A stretch of DNA of 64,000 bases, taken from contig NADL03000665.1 of NCBI GenBank assembly GCA_002205965.3, forward strand, positions 1,178,001 through 1,242,000, read 5' to 3'. Shown here piece after piece: positions 20,341 to 32,089 of this stretch. The notes under the pieces were generated by a model, which saw only the letters and a program-made list of their open reading frames with translations, did not search any database and was not told the origin of the DNA. The position numbers and the translations under genes are program-made. Source of the stretch: Kappaphycus alvarezii. Its lineage: Eukaryota; Rhodophyta; Florideophyceae; Gigartinales; Solieriaceae. How positions within the stretch are numbered: position 1 is the first letter of the stretch; the number at the start of each line of letters is the position of its first letter.

Positions 20341-20895
20341 AGAGAAGACTGATCGTTTACCTGCAGAAGATAGAGAACCACTTATGCAACACCTTCAGCC
20401 TATGATGGATCAGATGGACGCCTCTCATGTGCCTGATGAACACAAGGTTCCGACCTTATTTTCGGTGCTCACTGACAAGGCGAAAGAAGCAGCTCAGCTG
20501 ATCCGACGCAACACCAGAACGATAGGGGATTTCTTCGAAGGCGTCCAAGATTTTGCTCAACGAACAAAAAATTCAACAGCGAAAAAAGAATCGTTGGAAC
20601 AATGTGAAATACAAGAAGTTTCGCAAAATGGCGAAGACTGAGCATGAAACAACTCGAAATTGTCTCAACCATGTTATTGCCCATCACAAGGATCTTCCCA
20701 ATCACAAGTTGAGCGAAACTACCATTTTGGAACGCATTCGCCAAATTTTCAAGGACCTACACTAGTGCTCTACACTCTATGAGAGAACCACTCCCAGCCA
20801 AAGTTCATACACTTTTGTTCAACTCCTTAAGACTGCTGTTTCCAAGTTTGATGAGCGTCAGAACAGTTCCCCGACCGGAACCTCATCTTTTGTAG
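20341..20895 (+). pseudogene. copia gag, N-terminal part
   Basis: Helical, charged text characteristic of a Gag capsid begins at about 20341 and is open to 20641. It is best continued by the overlapping frame 20553-20765, then by a third frame reading FDERQNSSPTG near 20850. There are at least two frame changes. Beyond about 20895 the gag-like text stops until about 21640. Confidence 0.5.
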
Positions 20896-21560
20896 TGAAA
20901 TAGCACAGTCTGTACATTTGACAAAAGTCAATTTAGAGTGAACATGTTCACTGTAAATAGGTAGCATGTGCCGCAACATTTAGTGTAATGCTTGGTTTAC
21001 ATTGGTACACTAGGTAAATGGGTAGAGACCCTTTTTGGGGCTTGGCACGGGCCACTATTTGGACGTGACGTTATTTTTGGCTAACCAGCTAACTAGTAGA
21101 CACGTACCCTAACTTTAATTTGGCTGACAAGCTACCTACTAACTTTGTATATAGCTCGGTGCGAGGTGGCACTATCACTCACTAAAGGTACCGAAGGTAC
21201 CAACGACTTAACCACTCTTTGTTTTGGCTCCAGTTGTTGCTCCTGCAACTTGCGTACGCCTCGCTTGCGAAGCGCCGCGACTGCAGCTTTAGTAGCTACT
21301 ATTCCCTTCGGCCCCGCGACCGGCAGCCTGGCTCCTTAGCCTTTTGCGTAGCATCAGGTTATTACCCCTTTGTGTCCCTTTGTCATGGTGAGAGGACGTG
21401 TATCTCATACAGCTTTTGGCTTTTTGGCTTTTCCCCCTTTTTCTCCGTAAGAGAACCTCTTTTCACTCTAATGGTCAGTTGTCCTTTGATCCCTTTTGGA
21501 TCGGCCTTGCCGGAGCGCTTCTAGGATACCCCCCCCCGTGTGCCTATTGCACTACATCTT
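20896..21560. other. Interruption within the copia gag
   Basis: About 650 bp that does not read as Gag, containing repeated short motifs (ctaactag, ggtaccgaaggtacc) and long T/C runs. It may be a nested insertion or expanded noncoding sequence. No terminal repeats were confirmed. Confidence 0.3.
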
Positions 21561-22039
21561 TTCCAGTCACAACACTTTCTTCTTCCTTTCAATCCGATTT
21601 GGTTGCTACTTTCTTCGCCAAAATTAGACCACGGCCTTATCACCGTCGCCCTACCAAGTATCAGCATCACCGTTACTCTAACCGCTACCCGGGATATTCT
21701 CGATATCCCTACAATGGCCGTCCCCATTTCACCGGACACAACAGCGGCTACGAAAACTATAGTCGATTCCACATACCCGCGACTCTTGCGAAGCGCCGCT
21801 GCTATGGTTGTAGCATGGAAGGTCACTTCATCCGCAACTATCCCGAAAAGAAGAAGTACAGCAACCATCTGGAGAAGTTTAAAAAACTTGGAATCGCAGC
21901 TGTGATGCTCCTAGAGCATATGCACACTGTCCCGGACGAATCCATCGACGAAATCGCAACCTTCGTGCTTCTTGCAAGGATTTTATCAACGACGATAAAG
22001 ACACCGATGAGTTCGAAGCCTGGATTTTGGATGTATTAG
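21398..22039 (+). pseudogene. copia gag C-terminus with zinc knuckle
   Basis: The later part (from about 21640) is rich in tyrosine, arginine, proline and histidine, then has a zinc knuckle CYGCSMEGHFIRNY near 21800. There the final zinc-binding cysteine of C-x2-C-x4-H-x4-C is replaced by tyrosine. A degenerate protease region follows to about 22270, with LLDNRAP near 22185 in place of the usual aspartate-threonine-glycine-alanine loop. Confidence 0.65.
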
Positions 22040-22984
22040 ATTACTTTGACAACACCTCAACTGATGTGTCAGTCCAAATGGTTGACATCAACCAACACTT
22101 TATCATCAGGGAGTCCATCCATGAATTGGAATCTGCAATGTCCGAGATGATGAATCGCAGTGTCATTAGCATCTATCTACACCTCCTGCTGGACAACAGA
22201 GCACCGGAGAACATTGCAGTGCACCATGCCTCTCAATTGCTAACTGGCATCCGATTCAGACTATCGCTCTACCATCGCACATCAAACCCTTCCGCTTAGC
22301 TGGAACAAGCATCAATGCTATGCATGCCGCATGCCTAATTTCCAAGCTTTCGGATTTACACAGCAAGGTTTGTATTATTCGCCAAGTCGCATTCGTTCTT
22401 TCCACGACACCAATCCCCTTCCTTGTTGGACTTCAGAAGGCTAGGAACCACTCATTCGACATTTGCCTTCGTGAAGGCTACTGTAGCCACCTAAAAATAA
22501 ACAAATGGAACAATTTTCATCCTATGGTCGTTAAATCCCACGCTGGCTAAAATTTGAACTGTGCAATATCGACCCGGATCCCAACTTCAACTGGGATTCA
22601 CTCATCAAGAATGCTTTCACCTTCTCCAATTCCGATACGAACACCTGTTACCCCATCATCGTCCGCGCTCAGATTGAGGATCAGATATACCTCAGTGCTT
22701 CCTTCGCCAATCCAACTTCTACGCACATTGTTCCGCCCTGGGAACGTGTTGATTGGAAAACCAAGCTGAATGGCAAGAACATTGAACACCTACACAATGC
22801 ACTCCGCCACCCAGCCAGTACTTCCCACATTGCTCTCTTTCGTAAGCAAAGTGAAGGCCGACGACTACCCAAGCCCCTTCAGAAACATATCGAATCGCAA
22901 CAGGAGCTTTGCCACCCCTGCTCTCTATTCCCTGAAATGCCGCGCAAACCGAAGATCGCCATACCACTGCCCTCTACACCCAAT

Positions 22985-23526
22985 ATTGCCGTCTCCATCG
23001 ACTTAATGTTGCAGGAAATCCGTGGTGCAAAATGCAACATCTTGGCTATCTAGATGCAGGAGATATGCAACTCCGCCTGGATAACCTAAAAGACGATACA
23101 CCTCGGACCGCTTTCAATGCATACTTTCCCCGCTGGATATCGATATTCGATTCCCCAATCTACACGATCGTCGATAGAGAAACAAACATCGCCAACAAGT
23201 ACATGGCAGATAAACTCCGTCACAAGGTGATTGCTGAACCCAAGTTCGACTGCGGTTACAACCAAGAAAGACTACTCGGAGAGATCAAAAGGGCTTGGAA
23301 CTTCACCCAGCATGCCAATCGTACCCTTCCTCACTTCAACCGCTTTGGTGTAATGGATCGAGTCCTCGGTAAACTAGAGAAGCCCTCTACTGCCCAAGAA
23401 CGCATAGACCTCATGGAACTTGCCCAAAAGGTGACTGCTCGCCTGAGAGCTGAAGCAGTAATCAACAATGCTCTCAACTCCTCTCACAGTCACATCATCG
23501 AAGCTTTCATTGTTCAATATTGGTGA
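22985..23526 (+). pseudogene. copia integrase core
   Basis: Catalytic acids are visible: aspartate at 23000 (context SIDLML), aspartate at 23173 (context IVDRET) and glutamate at 23281 (context GEIKRAW), the last two 35 residues apart, so D,D35E. A stop at 23050-23052 and a frame change separate the first aspartate from the rest. The 165 residues from 23032 are otherwise open. It is followed by a frame (23468-23896) with a strand-rich segment (GEHIFFYRRNFGWRQGIV) like an integrase C-terminal domain. Confidence 0.75.
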
Positions 23527-23896
23527 GCATATCTTCTTCTACCGTCGCAACTTCGGATGGCGTCAAGGAATTGTGGCACGTATCGATAGACCGACCATAT
23601 TCGTCTCCGTTCTCAACAAACTCTATCCAACGCATGAGACTAGAGTTCGCCACCACTTTGGAGATCTGTCCCTTCCCCAGGAGATACGCGTAGAAGACTC
23701 CGACGATTTCGAACTACTTGACCCATCAATAGTAGATACACGTCAAGCGCCGAGTACCAAAGAGTACCGGCAAGCCTCTCAGCAACACAACCCCGTAACA
23801 ACATCACTAATTCAGCTAGCCTCGTTCATTTCCTACGGTACAGTTCCCCCTCAGCAATCTGTAATCAGAACTGACGTTAACATCTTCAAGCTATAA

Positions 23897-24676
23897 TTGG
23901 ACCCTGCAGATACCGGAATAGTGGACCCAGACAGCATTCGATTCATCAACCATGAAGTATTCGTTCGGTCCGTACACTTCGCTGAACAAGCCGTCGCATT
24001 GAAATCCGCAGAACCTATCAAGTACATCCGCAAACTACCTCCGGACCAACAGGAAGCATTCAGCAAGGCCAAAAACGAAGCAGTCAAGTTTTTGTTGCAT
24101 GATAATGCTGTGGTCCCTATACTCACCGCTGAAGTGCAGAAATACTGCGAGATTACCACAATGAAATGGATACCGACGATCAATTGATCCCCCAATTCAG
24201 ATCCGCCAATCCGTTTTCGTGCCCACTTGGTTAGCGCTTCACATATCACGAAGCTTCGTCATTCACTAAATGGGAATGCCACGACCGTCGCTCTCAGCAC
24301 GCTGCGATGTCTCGTGTCTATCGCACCCACATGGGACACAAAATTGCGCAAGGACAATGAAAAGCTTCTCATCATCGTCCGAGATGTAACCAAGTCCTAT
24401 CTACAAAGCATGCCGACCAAGAGGCTGGTATACGATAGACTTCCGCCTGGGTTCTTCGAGATTTACCCGGACAAGACCAACCATGTTTGGAAAGCACTGG
24501 TCCAAGTATATGGTGAAATAGAAGCTGGAAAGTACTGGAACAAAACGGTCGTCCCTTGGCCTTGCGAAAAAGTTTTGGATTACAAGCAATCCATGCACGA
24601 CCCATCCCTCTTGTACAGTCCGTCGAAACATTCCGCTACTGAATTGTATACTGATTATACGATTACCGCCATTTAA
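23897..24676 (+). pseudogene. copia reverse transcriptase
   Basis: Two frames (23897-24187 and 24227-24676) carry the copia-type polymerase: an N-terminal segment with FSKAKNEAVKFLL, then RDVTKSYLQSMPTKR (motif A region, near 24380), LPPGFFEIYPD (near 24445), and WKALVQVYGEIEAGKYW (near 24488). The catalytic box expected as tyrosine-valine-aspartate-aspartate reads YTDY at 24647-24658, so it is inactive. A stop follows at 24674. Confidence 0.8.
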
Positions 24677-26280
24677 AGATCCAAAACAGATGCAGAACTG
24701 AAGATTACCACTCGGTTCAAGTGTTGAGAATCCCAGCTTCCGCCAGCCGACTTCAAGGGTGTTGACATTCCGCGAAGAGCTGGTAACGTTATATTGTCCC
24801 GGATGGAATACCTCAGCAAAGTGGAGGTAACCAACGACGAAGTAGATTTATAATGCCGGAACTCCAATGCGAGGTAAAGCCAGAAGAAATATCGCAACCG
24901 GTCCGTTACCGGAAAACTTGCCTGGATTGCTACAGGAACATCTCCTCTCTCATCATTTCACGCAAGCGACGCGCTCCAACGCAATCGCGAAACCAAGTCA
25001 CCCCAGGTCCACCTTCTCGTAGACACGCGAAAAGCCTTCCTGGAAATTCGCTCGCGAAACATGTCGCACCTGACATACGTCCCTTTTGATGGTCCCAAAA
25101 TTCACATACGCATATATTCCCATAGTTCTTTCCAGAACTTGGTGACAAAACATTCACTGATCGGATTCGATTCTGAACAGGTCTTTCAGACAAAAATGAG
25201 ACCTTCAACTTGATACGCTTGCATAGTTCCCGAACACCGCGACGTGCGCACTCAACTGAGCAGTCTCAAATAGTGGCAGTCGATGCAGATCTTCGCTGTA
25301 ATGAAAATATTCGCATTGTCGTGTTTCAGCTGCCCAAACGCGAGGTATTCATCGTGGTCTACATACACAACTAAACACTATGGTCCAACATGATGAACGA
25401 AACTGTACCCTCAGTCGCTGAGATTGGATGCAGATGCTGAGAACCAATCATTGATGGAGGAATCGCTTCAATATATCTCATACCTTTTCAAATCAATCCA
25501 GCCGGCGCAATGAACAAGTGAAGCCCAATTATTCACTTGCCAAAGCCATTGGCAGCAACAACTGCGTCACACCTTTGAAGCGAGTTTTCATGCTTCAAGA
25601 TTCCGGGTATCGCGATGTGTCCTGGATCCCGACCGCTACCTTCCCCATGCCCAAGCAAGATCAATTCCCGAAACATCCAGATCCGGTCCAGAGATCATCT
25701 TCATTTTCGAAATAACTTCTACCTACCTGCGCATTATTAAGCTCAAAAACCTCCGCCACCCGTTCCCGAATGTACCCTGAACCAAGGCACATACGCAATA
25801 CATCGCTTAACAATCATGGAGCTCCTCCGAGTCGAGAATAAGTTCAAAAAGATCGATTCTGAATCGATTTGGTGAAAGCTTTCATGACCTCCGATCATCG
25901 TCGAGGCACCAAACAACATCCGATTCTTCACCAGTTTTCCGGTTGTACCATTCCCCACCAGCAAGTACTGGATGGACCATGGTTGCTTTGTCCCACTGCC
26001 TTGCGAACCCACCATCATAGTTTAGAATTCCAGCGGCTCCCCGAGAGTAGACTACAGTACTGATCCAACTTCCGATTTTGCGCCCAACGTAATCCCCAAA
26101 AAGCGAGCTGTGGTCTACAGGTATGAATACATACTGGAAAAGAACCAAAATTTTGGGTGACACAGTCTTCGACTAGCACAAGAAGACTGGCAAAGAAATT
26201 TGAAAGAGACCGTCGTGTTGAGGCTTGAAGCGATTGGTGCCCGGAGCGGTAGAGCAGACACGATTCGCGCCCCCATCACA
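24677..26280 (+). pseudogene. Eroded 3' part of the copia element
   Basis: Expected to hold the end of reverse transcriptase and RNase H. Only short protein-like stretches remain, in changing frames (for example 24853-25089 and 25518-25715), and no catalytic RNase H motif could be confirmed. No clean polypurine tract is visible before the 3' LTR. Confidence 0.4.
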
Positions 26281-26384
26281 TGAAAAACAGAAACACCAAC
26301 TCTACTTCTGCAGTACGGAGACCACACCGACGATACCACTTCCCTCGATAACCATCATCACCAGTAAGCTCTGCATCGTACACA
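26281..26384 (+). repeat. 3' LTR of the copia element
   Basis: Direct repeat of 19453-19565, ending in ATCGTACACA. It starts TG. No matching short target duplication was found at the two outer edges, which may reflect decay or imprecise edges. Confidence 0.75.
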
Positions 26385-27610
26385 AACATTCCCCTGTACC
26401 ATGGTGTTTGAACAAATGGGTTTCCTTAGGCGAATGAATGTTAGTTCCTTTGCATTACTGGGCTACTAAGCGAAGTCGCACAGACGGTGTCGGTAAGGAA
26501 AATAGAGACGTTCGAGGGGGATTGGGGTCGTTTTTGGTTTACGTCAATTTCCTGATAACAGATGGCAGAATGGGGTACTGGAGATTTTCAAGCTACCACC
26601 GCCTTGGCCCGCAGGTGTGTCGGTGGTGGAATGTTCTTCCTTCCCTTATCTTGGCGTGAGCATCGGTTTAGCCGGTGCTGGGTTGAGTCTGTTTAGCAGG
26701 CCCACTGAAAATCAAACTAAAGGTCTCCATTTCGTACTTGAATGGGTTGGTATACTTAGTTTTCCCGATAAGGGTTTGGGGTAAATGGGGTGGTTTACTT
26801 AAACTCACCGATAACAGATAGCAGAATGGGGTACTTAAAGGGGTTGACATACTTAATCTTCCTGATACGAGAAATCGCAGAGGAGGCGAGTTGTGCAGAA
26901 ATTTGTGAACAGAATCGCAATGCGCTGTGGGCCCGAAATTGGGCCACAAAAATTTTGTATCGCTACAGCACTGCCGATGGCACGATAAGAAATCGGCGAT
27001 TTTGGTACTGTAGTCGCAACTTTTTAATGAAAATATTTTGTTGTAGTACTGTTTAATGAGAGTTTTGAAAAACCGGACTGTCTAGATAAGCCCCAGTCTG
27101 AGGCTCCGTCCTGCTCACCGGAGGGACAAATACAACCAGTTCAAGCAGCGACTACCTGGTGCGCGCCTAAAACCACCACACCCGGTATATCGAAAAAAGT
27201 TTGCCTGTGCTGCGAGTTCTTCCAATCCGACAGAAGGTAAAAATCTCTATTAGATTTTCCTCTCTGTCCGATTGCAAGTGGGGAGTAAAATTTTTGTTTT
27301 ACCCCCAACCTTTCGGAATAACGCCCAGTGCCGAAAGAAAAAGATTTACAGGGACCAGCCCTTGCGTATCAACTCCATTCAACAATGTCATCTTCGGAGA
27401 AAAGATTCTCTCTGGGATAAACGTTTCATTTATCAAGAAAAGTTGTTGCATTAACAGAATCAAAGTTTCACAAAAAAAGTGAACCCTTCCGAGTCTATCA
27501 ATATACTATACTTTATATTTATAAGGCATAAGTAGGGTATCAACTTACTGTACATTACCTGGGAGCAGAGGTTCTTTGGAATATACACACTTTCAAGTTG
27601 TCTCCTTAAG
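26385..27610. other. Intergenic spacer
   Basis: No gene seen. The first part holds the degenerate tandem repeat listed separately; the rest is a mix of short open frames without recognisable families. Confidence 0.4.
26535..26866. repeat. Degenerate minisatellite
   Basis: At least four imperfect copies of a unit with the core ttggtatacttaattttcc followed by cgataa, at about 26535, 26745, 26788 and 26843. Two of them extend through gataacagatagcagaatgg and gtact. Spacing is about 45-55 bp between the last three. Confidence 0.6.
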
Positions 27611-27615
27611 TGTCG

Positions 27616-28860
27616 CTAAAAATTCCTTCCCAACAAACAACTGGCGTTTTTCTGGATGATTCTCGCCGCGTGACGAGCGAACAATGTTTGCTGCGCATCA
27701 GCAATCAAAACGGCTGCCCGTGTGGCAATGCTAGTCGCAACCCGGTTGGCGAAGTCGCGAGCGGTGGGGCGCCAGATCCCCATAGTGGGGAGTGTAAGGG
27801 CAATGAAGCGATGCCAAGGACCCTTGGAACGTATCAACTCGGCAAAGCGAGTTTTCTTGCCAAGGCCAGCATGGTTAAGGGGCTTGAGTGGGCATCACGC
27901 CAGGGATGGGAGGTTAGTGGGGGTCAAGGGATGGATGACGGTTACGCCATAACAGGCCGTGCCCCCGTTCCCTCCAAGCGCCTTGATGTACGGGCGAACT
28001 GCATTGCTGGGTTGTGGGGTCTCGAGGACAGGGTGTCAGGCGGCTTTGAAGAGGTCTGCGACAAACAACCGTGTTTGCGAATTGTGGCGCCAACCACAGA
28101 TGGATCTATCTATAGCCACAACACAGCGCGTGATCACAGTATTGATCCATGAGTGCCGTACATCCACCCTTGTTTCATTTTGAAGTTGGAGGAAACAATG
28201 GTATCCGGCAATATAACTGCAACGACGTCTAGCAATTGCGGTCCGAGATGTAGGTGCGCAGGCCTGGAGCCGGTTGGCATGAAAGCCAATCCTTGCACCC
28301 ATCCACTGACAACGAAGCTCGGAATGCTATGGTCCTCTCATCTCCTTTTGACATGGCGTCAAAGGCCTTTTGCTCAACTTGGCGAGCGAGTTTTCCTTGC
28401 CCAAACCGCTGCATTGAGTCGATAGCTGAGAACTGGACAACTTTCCCGGGTGCCACTTGTGTCTTCCACTCTTCATGTGCCCGAATTGCGCATGTGTAAG
28501 ACTGGAGAGCAGTGTTCAGTAGCACAGGGAGAAGGGTAGAACACAGGGCACGCGTGAAGGAGGCGGGTAAAGGGAAGGCAGCCGCTGCAGTGAGCCTACC
28601 AGCGCGGAGCCCGATACCAAATGTTGGCTTGCAGGCCCTTAAAGGCACAGTAGGAAGTTGTAATTCGCGAAAAGTGTCGGTGTTCAGAACCACGCCCACC
28701 AACTCCCGCAGCGTGTCTTCAAAAGCTCTGTCAAATTCAGTTGCTTCCTTAAGAGTGGAATGAGGGGGAACTACGCGTAGGAGGTAGTTGATCCTACATA
28801 AACTAAAGCAGGTACGCAATAAGTGGAGAGCCACATGAGTGTCCTCCAGGGTTAACAGAG
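27616..28860 (-). pseudogene. LINE-like retrotransposon C-terminal fragment
   Basis: Reading right to left, 28834-28229 is open for 201 residues and resembles the region downstream of reverse transcriptase in non-LTR elements: ALHLLRTCFSLCRINYLLR followed by FDRAFEDTLRELVG and a proline-preceded glycine-rich turn. Frames then change through 28302-28036, and 27837-27616 ends with an RFIALTLPTMGIW segment and a long helix, the typical end of such polyproteins. The polymerase domain itself is not present. G+C is high, like the host-gene half of the window. Confidence 0.5.
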
Positions 28861-29023
28861 ATTTGAAGAGAGGCTGTAACGAAGCGACGTGATTTTAGAA
28901 CTCGCGATCCATCAGGGTTTGGGGTTGGTTTACTGAGAGTAGTATAATGTTTGGAGGCCCTGCTAAAACGATGCTGTTGCTGGGTCTACGATAAGAGTAC
29001 GGTTCAGTTAGCTTTCCTGCCAA

Positions 29024-29300
29024 CTAGAACGTGGCTCGGAGGTGTCTTAGCAAGCACACATCGTTGTAAGTGACTATCAACGCGATATGCCTCTGGATGA
29101 TAATGGCTTTCACCTTGGAGTATTGGTCCATGGCTCTTCTGGCTACCGAACGTGCCATGTCCGTAATGAGAGAAAACGCGTTGGGGTGACACCCTCCGAG
29201 CGTGGAGGTTGGGACGGGGACGGGCCTGTTCCTGACGTACTGAAAGGTTAAAGTTCTCACTCAGAGGCTCGCCGCAGCCCCATAAATGTCCAATGATGCC
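29024..29300 (-). pseudogene. Second LINE-like C-terminal fragment
   Basis: A 78-residue frame with a PVPVPTSTLGGCHPNAFSL segment and a following helix (DMARSVARRA). It parallels the end of the neighbouring LINE-like fragment (27837-27616). It looks like a second, independently eroded end of a related element in the same orientation, upstream of the first. Confidence 0.4.
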
Positions 29301-29399
29301 TGCCTGATGGCCGGACACCGGCCCGTTTTCTAAGGGGGAGAAACTGGAGTGTTTCACTGATTTGGGATGCATGACGGCTATTTCCGAAGAATAAGGGAC

Positions 29400-30959
29400 T
29401 TTCTAAGGTGATGCGGCTACGTTGCTAGCCTCGTACTCTGTAAACTCACACCGACCCACCTCCATCCGTGATGGAATATTTGTGCTCACTTCAGGAACTG
29501 TTAAAAATTATATGATGCACTTTGGAACATAGGCTAACATATTTTTCAAGAATTAAAACTCCCAATTTCCCCCCTTCAGGAAATGACGCCAATTTCCAAA
29601 TAATAAGTTACATAAAAGTTTCTACTATTACTAGGGGGTATCTAGTTTTCTCGCCAGGCTTTATCCAGAAAGAAATCATATGCATGACTGAAAGACTTGA
29701 GACGATGTTGATTCTCTATTGATTAATACTGGATCCCCTGAAGGGTCTCACATTCCTTCATATTCCTTCATCTTTGTTTTATTAACCACAGCTCCATTAA
29801 CGGAGCAAAGAGCCCGAATCATATTAAGATTTTCGTCGGAACGGCAGTCAATAAGTATGAACATGAGTAAAGGGTCTCGTTCCAACTTACCAACTGACTC
29901 CCCCGAGCAGTTTTATTTGTGCTTAGGATTCGATCCCCTAGAAATCTCCCATACTACCAGCTTTTTTCGCAATATAACAAAAGCCCTCGATGATTCTGTG
30001 AGTTTTTAGGCCATGGCCTATAAAGATATTTTTTGTGCACACAAACAATGAATACTGCTTTCAAAAGAACACTTTTGAAAGTCAAATTGCAATGAAGTAC
30101 CCTAATTGAGACCGGAGACCTTTTTTCAGCGATAAACAAGCGCTCTTCACCGACCAAGAATTATATACCAAAAGTACAACCTGAGTATGCATAGAGCATA
30201 AAACTGGCAAACAGTATTTATCTATAAAATTCGGCGACCCATTGATGCATAATTTCGATTTTATCTAAAACATCGCTGAAGTTGGCAGGAACGAGATGCT
30301 GTATTTTTTAATGAAATATAGATCATTTTAGGCTCTAAAAGAATTTGCGTAGAGCGTTTTATGTATTCTGCTGTAAAGTTTGCCTCCCAGTTAACTGAGT
30401 TCTGAGATATTTTATTCGAGTAATGAAAATCTCGAATGATTGTAAGGGACCCTGTTGCGTTATCTGATTGTCAAGATGAATGCGTTATGTAAAAATTTTA
30501 GTTTTTAAATTATTTGGTCGTAGTAAAAAGACTATTTTGTGGGATATTTTTTAATACATTTTAAATTTTGATTGCAACACATGTTATCTAAGTCATTGAT
30601 AACTGGGTTAAATATTGATCGATTGATTCTCGATTGTTCGGCGATTTTACATTTCAGCTCGGCACACCAATATTGTATTAAGTACAAAACCTCACCCTTA
30701 GTACATTAAATAAATGCGTCAAGTATCGTTGCTACAATATGAACAAAACATCATTTTTTCATTGAGAATGGGAAATTATTCAGTAGCTTTCAGAAGTCTT
30801 AGGGACATTTTTTGGCGTCGGTACCGAGTTTGCATCCACTGTGTGGAACTTTCTACAAGCAGAAATACCAAAAAAGCCCTCATGATTTACTCTTTGTAGC
30901 TTTTACACTTTCTAAAGACCTCCAAGACATGAGAAGTGAACGTTCTACTCTGTAAAATG
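29400..30959. other. Start of the A+T-rich half, no gene seen
   Basis: Composition shifts to clearly A+T-rich here and remains so to the end of the window. Short open frames (29719-30009, 30714-30899) lack recognisable motifs; the latter could belong to the 5' part of the transposase that follows. Confidence 0.4.
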
Positions 30960-31687
30960 CGACGAAAAGAAATTCATAAAGTGCTTTTTGAACAGCGTAT
31001 TTCTGATTTTAATGCGGTATGTCTATCTATTTTTTATCTTGATTCATTCTATTAATATTGATTAAGTTGTGGCAGATGTTTTTTGGATTCACGAATTGAT
31101 TTGGCAAATTATTGGGACGTTGTATACCTTTCAGTTGATGGGACTGATTGCCGTATTAATTGAACGACCCCTTTCCACTCCAAGTGGTATTCGCAAAAGT
31201 TCCGCGTTTCGGGCCTTCAGTATGAGATAAGGCTGTCAGTTACATCAGAAGATATTGTCTGGTGTAATAGGCCGTTCCCATGCGGTGATTCTTCTGATCG
31301 TCGCATATTCAAGAATATAATGCTTCTGCAGTTAGCAAAGAATAAGCACGTCATTGGTGATAATGGGTATTCCCATTGCATTACGCTGAGCTCTTTTACC
31401 CGTACAGAGAAGAATCACTCTCTAATTTAGCGGCTGGTCATGATCCTGTTAACGAAAGAGTCAGAAACTTTAATTCCGTGTGTGCAATTTTCAGGCACAA
31501 GAAAGAGCTTCATGAGACATTTTGTCACGACATCACCAGATTAACCGCAATCATGATCAGCATAAGTGACCCGTTTAATATGTTTGGTAAACTGTCGGAG
31601 GTGATCTTCATGTTTATATTTTTAATCCACGGAGAAACTCCTCGTTTCAGATTTTCCCGCACTCCCCTTTACAAGGACGTCCCATGA
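30960..31687 (+). pseudogene. PIF/Harbinger-type DDE transposase, decayed
   Basis: The catalytic core is readable. VDGTD at 31134-31148 holds the first aspartate and IGDNGY near 31351-31370 the second. VNERVRNFNSVCAIFRHKK (from about 31445) is the third block, where the usual histidine-glutamate is histidine-aspartate at 31439-31444. Between them are HSKWYSQKF and QYEIRLSV, typical of this nuclease family (DDE_Tnp_4-like). A TGA lies near 31161 and a frame change lies between the second and third blocks. The element is dead. Terminal repeats were not found. Confidence 0.75.
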
Positions 31688-32089
31688 GCTTTACTGGAGC
31701 TCTGTACATGCTTACTCACTAGCTCGTGGACAAATGTACACAGGTCAACTTTACAAAACGTGGCGCTCTAGAGCACAGCACAAAAACGACAAATGCGCTA
31801 TTGCATAGGAAAGTGAAAAAATACCATTTTATCTACAGCATCTCTGTTTTTCGAGTCTCTTGCTACCAATGTCTCGGTTACTGTACTACTATAGTAGTAA
31901 ACACAACTGTCTAAAGTATTAGGATATATAAAATCTATTTATGTACTATTTACAGTCCTGCAGTGCAGCTATTTTTTCCCTTATTACTATTTATATCCTA
32001 CGCAGTACACATTTTATCTATCCAGAGGTCCAATCCCCTCCCAGCGTATTGATCGATCAATATTAAGGTGACGAATATATTCGAAAGGT

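Larger units (their letters stand above)
19453..26384 (+). mobile_element. Ty1/copia retrotransposon with very short LTRs, degenerate
   Basis: The element is bounded by direct repeats of about 104-113 bp. Order inside: primer-binding site, gag, zinc knuckle, protease, integrase, reverse transcriptase, remnants toward RNase H. Integrase before reverse transcriptase defines the copia order. Nearly every domain carries frameshifts or stops. LTRs of about 110 bp are short for an element of 6.9 kb. The LTRs differ by substitutions and small indels, so the insertion is old. Short-LTR copia lineages are known from red algae and some marine animals; placement in such a lineage is inference. Confidence 0.85.
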
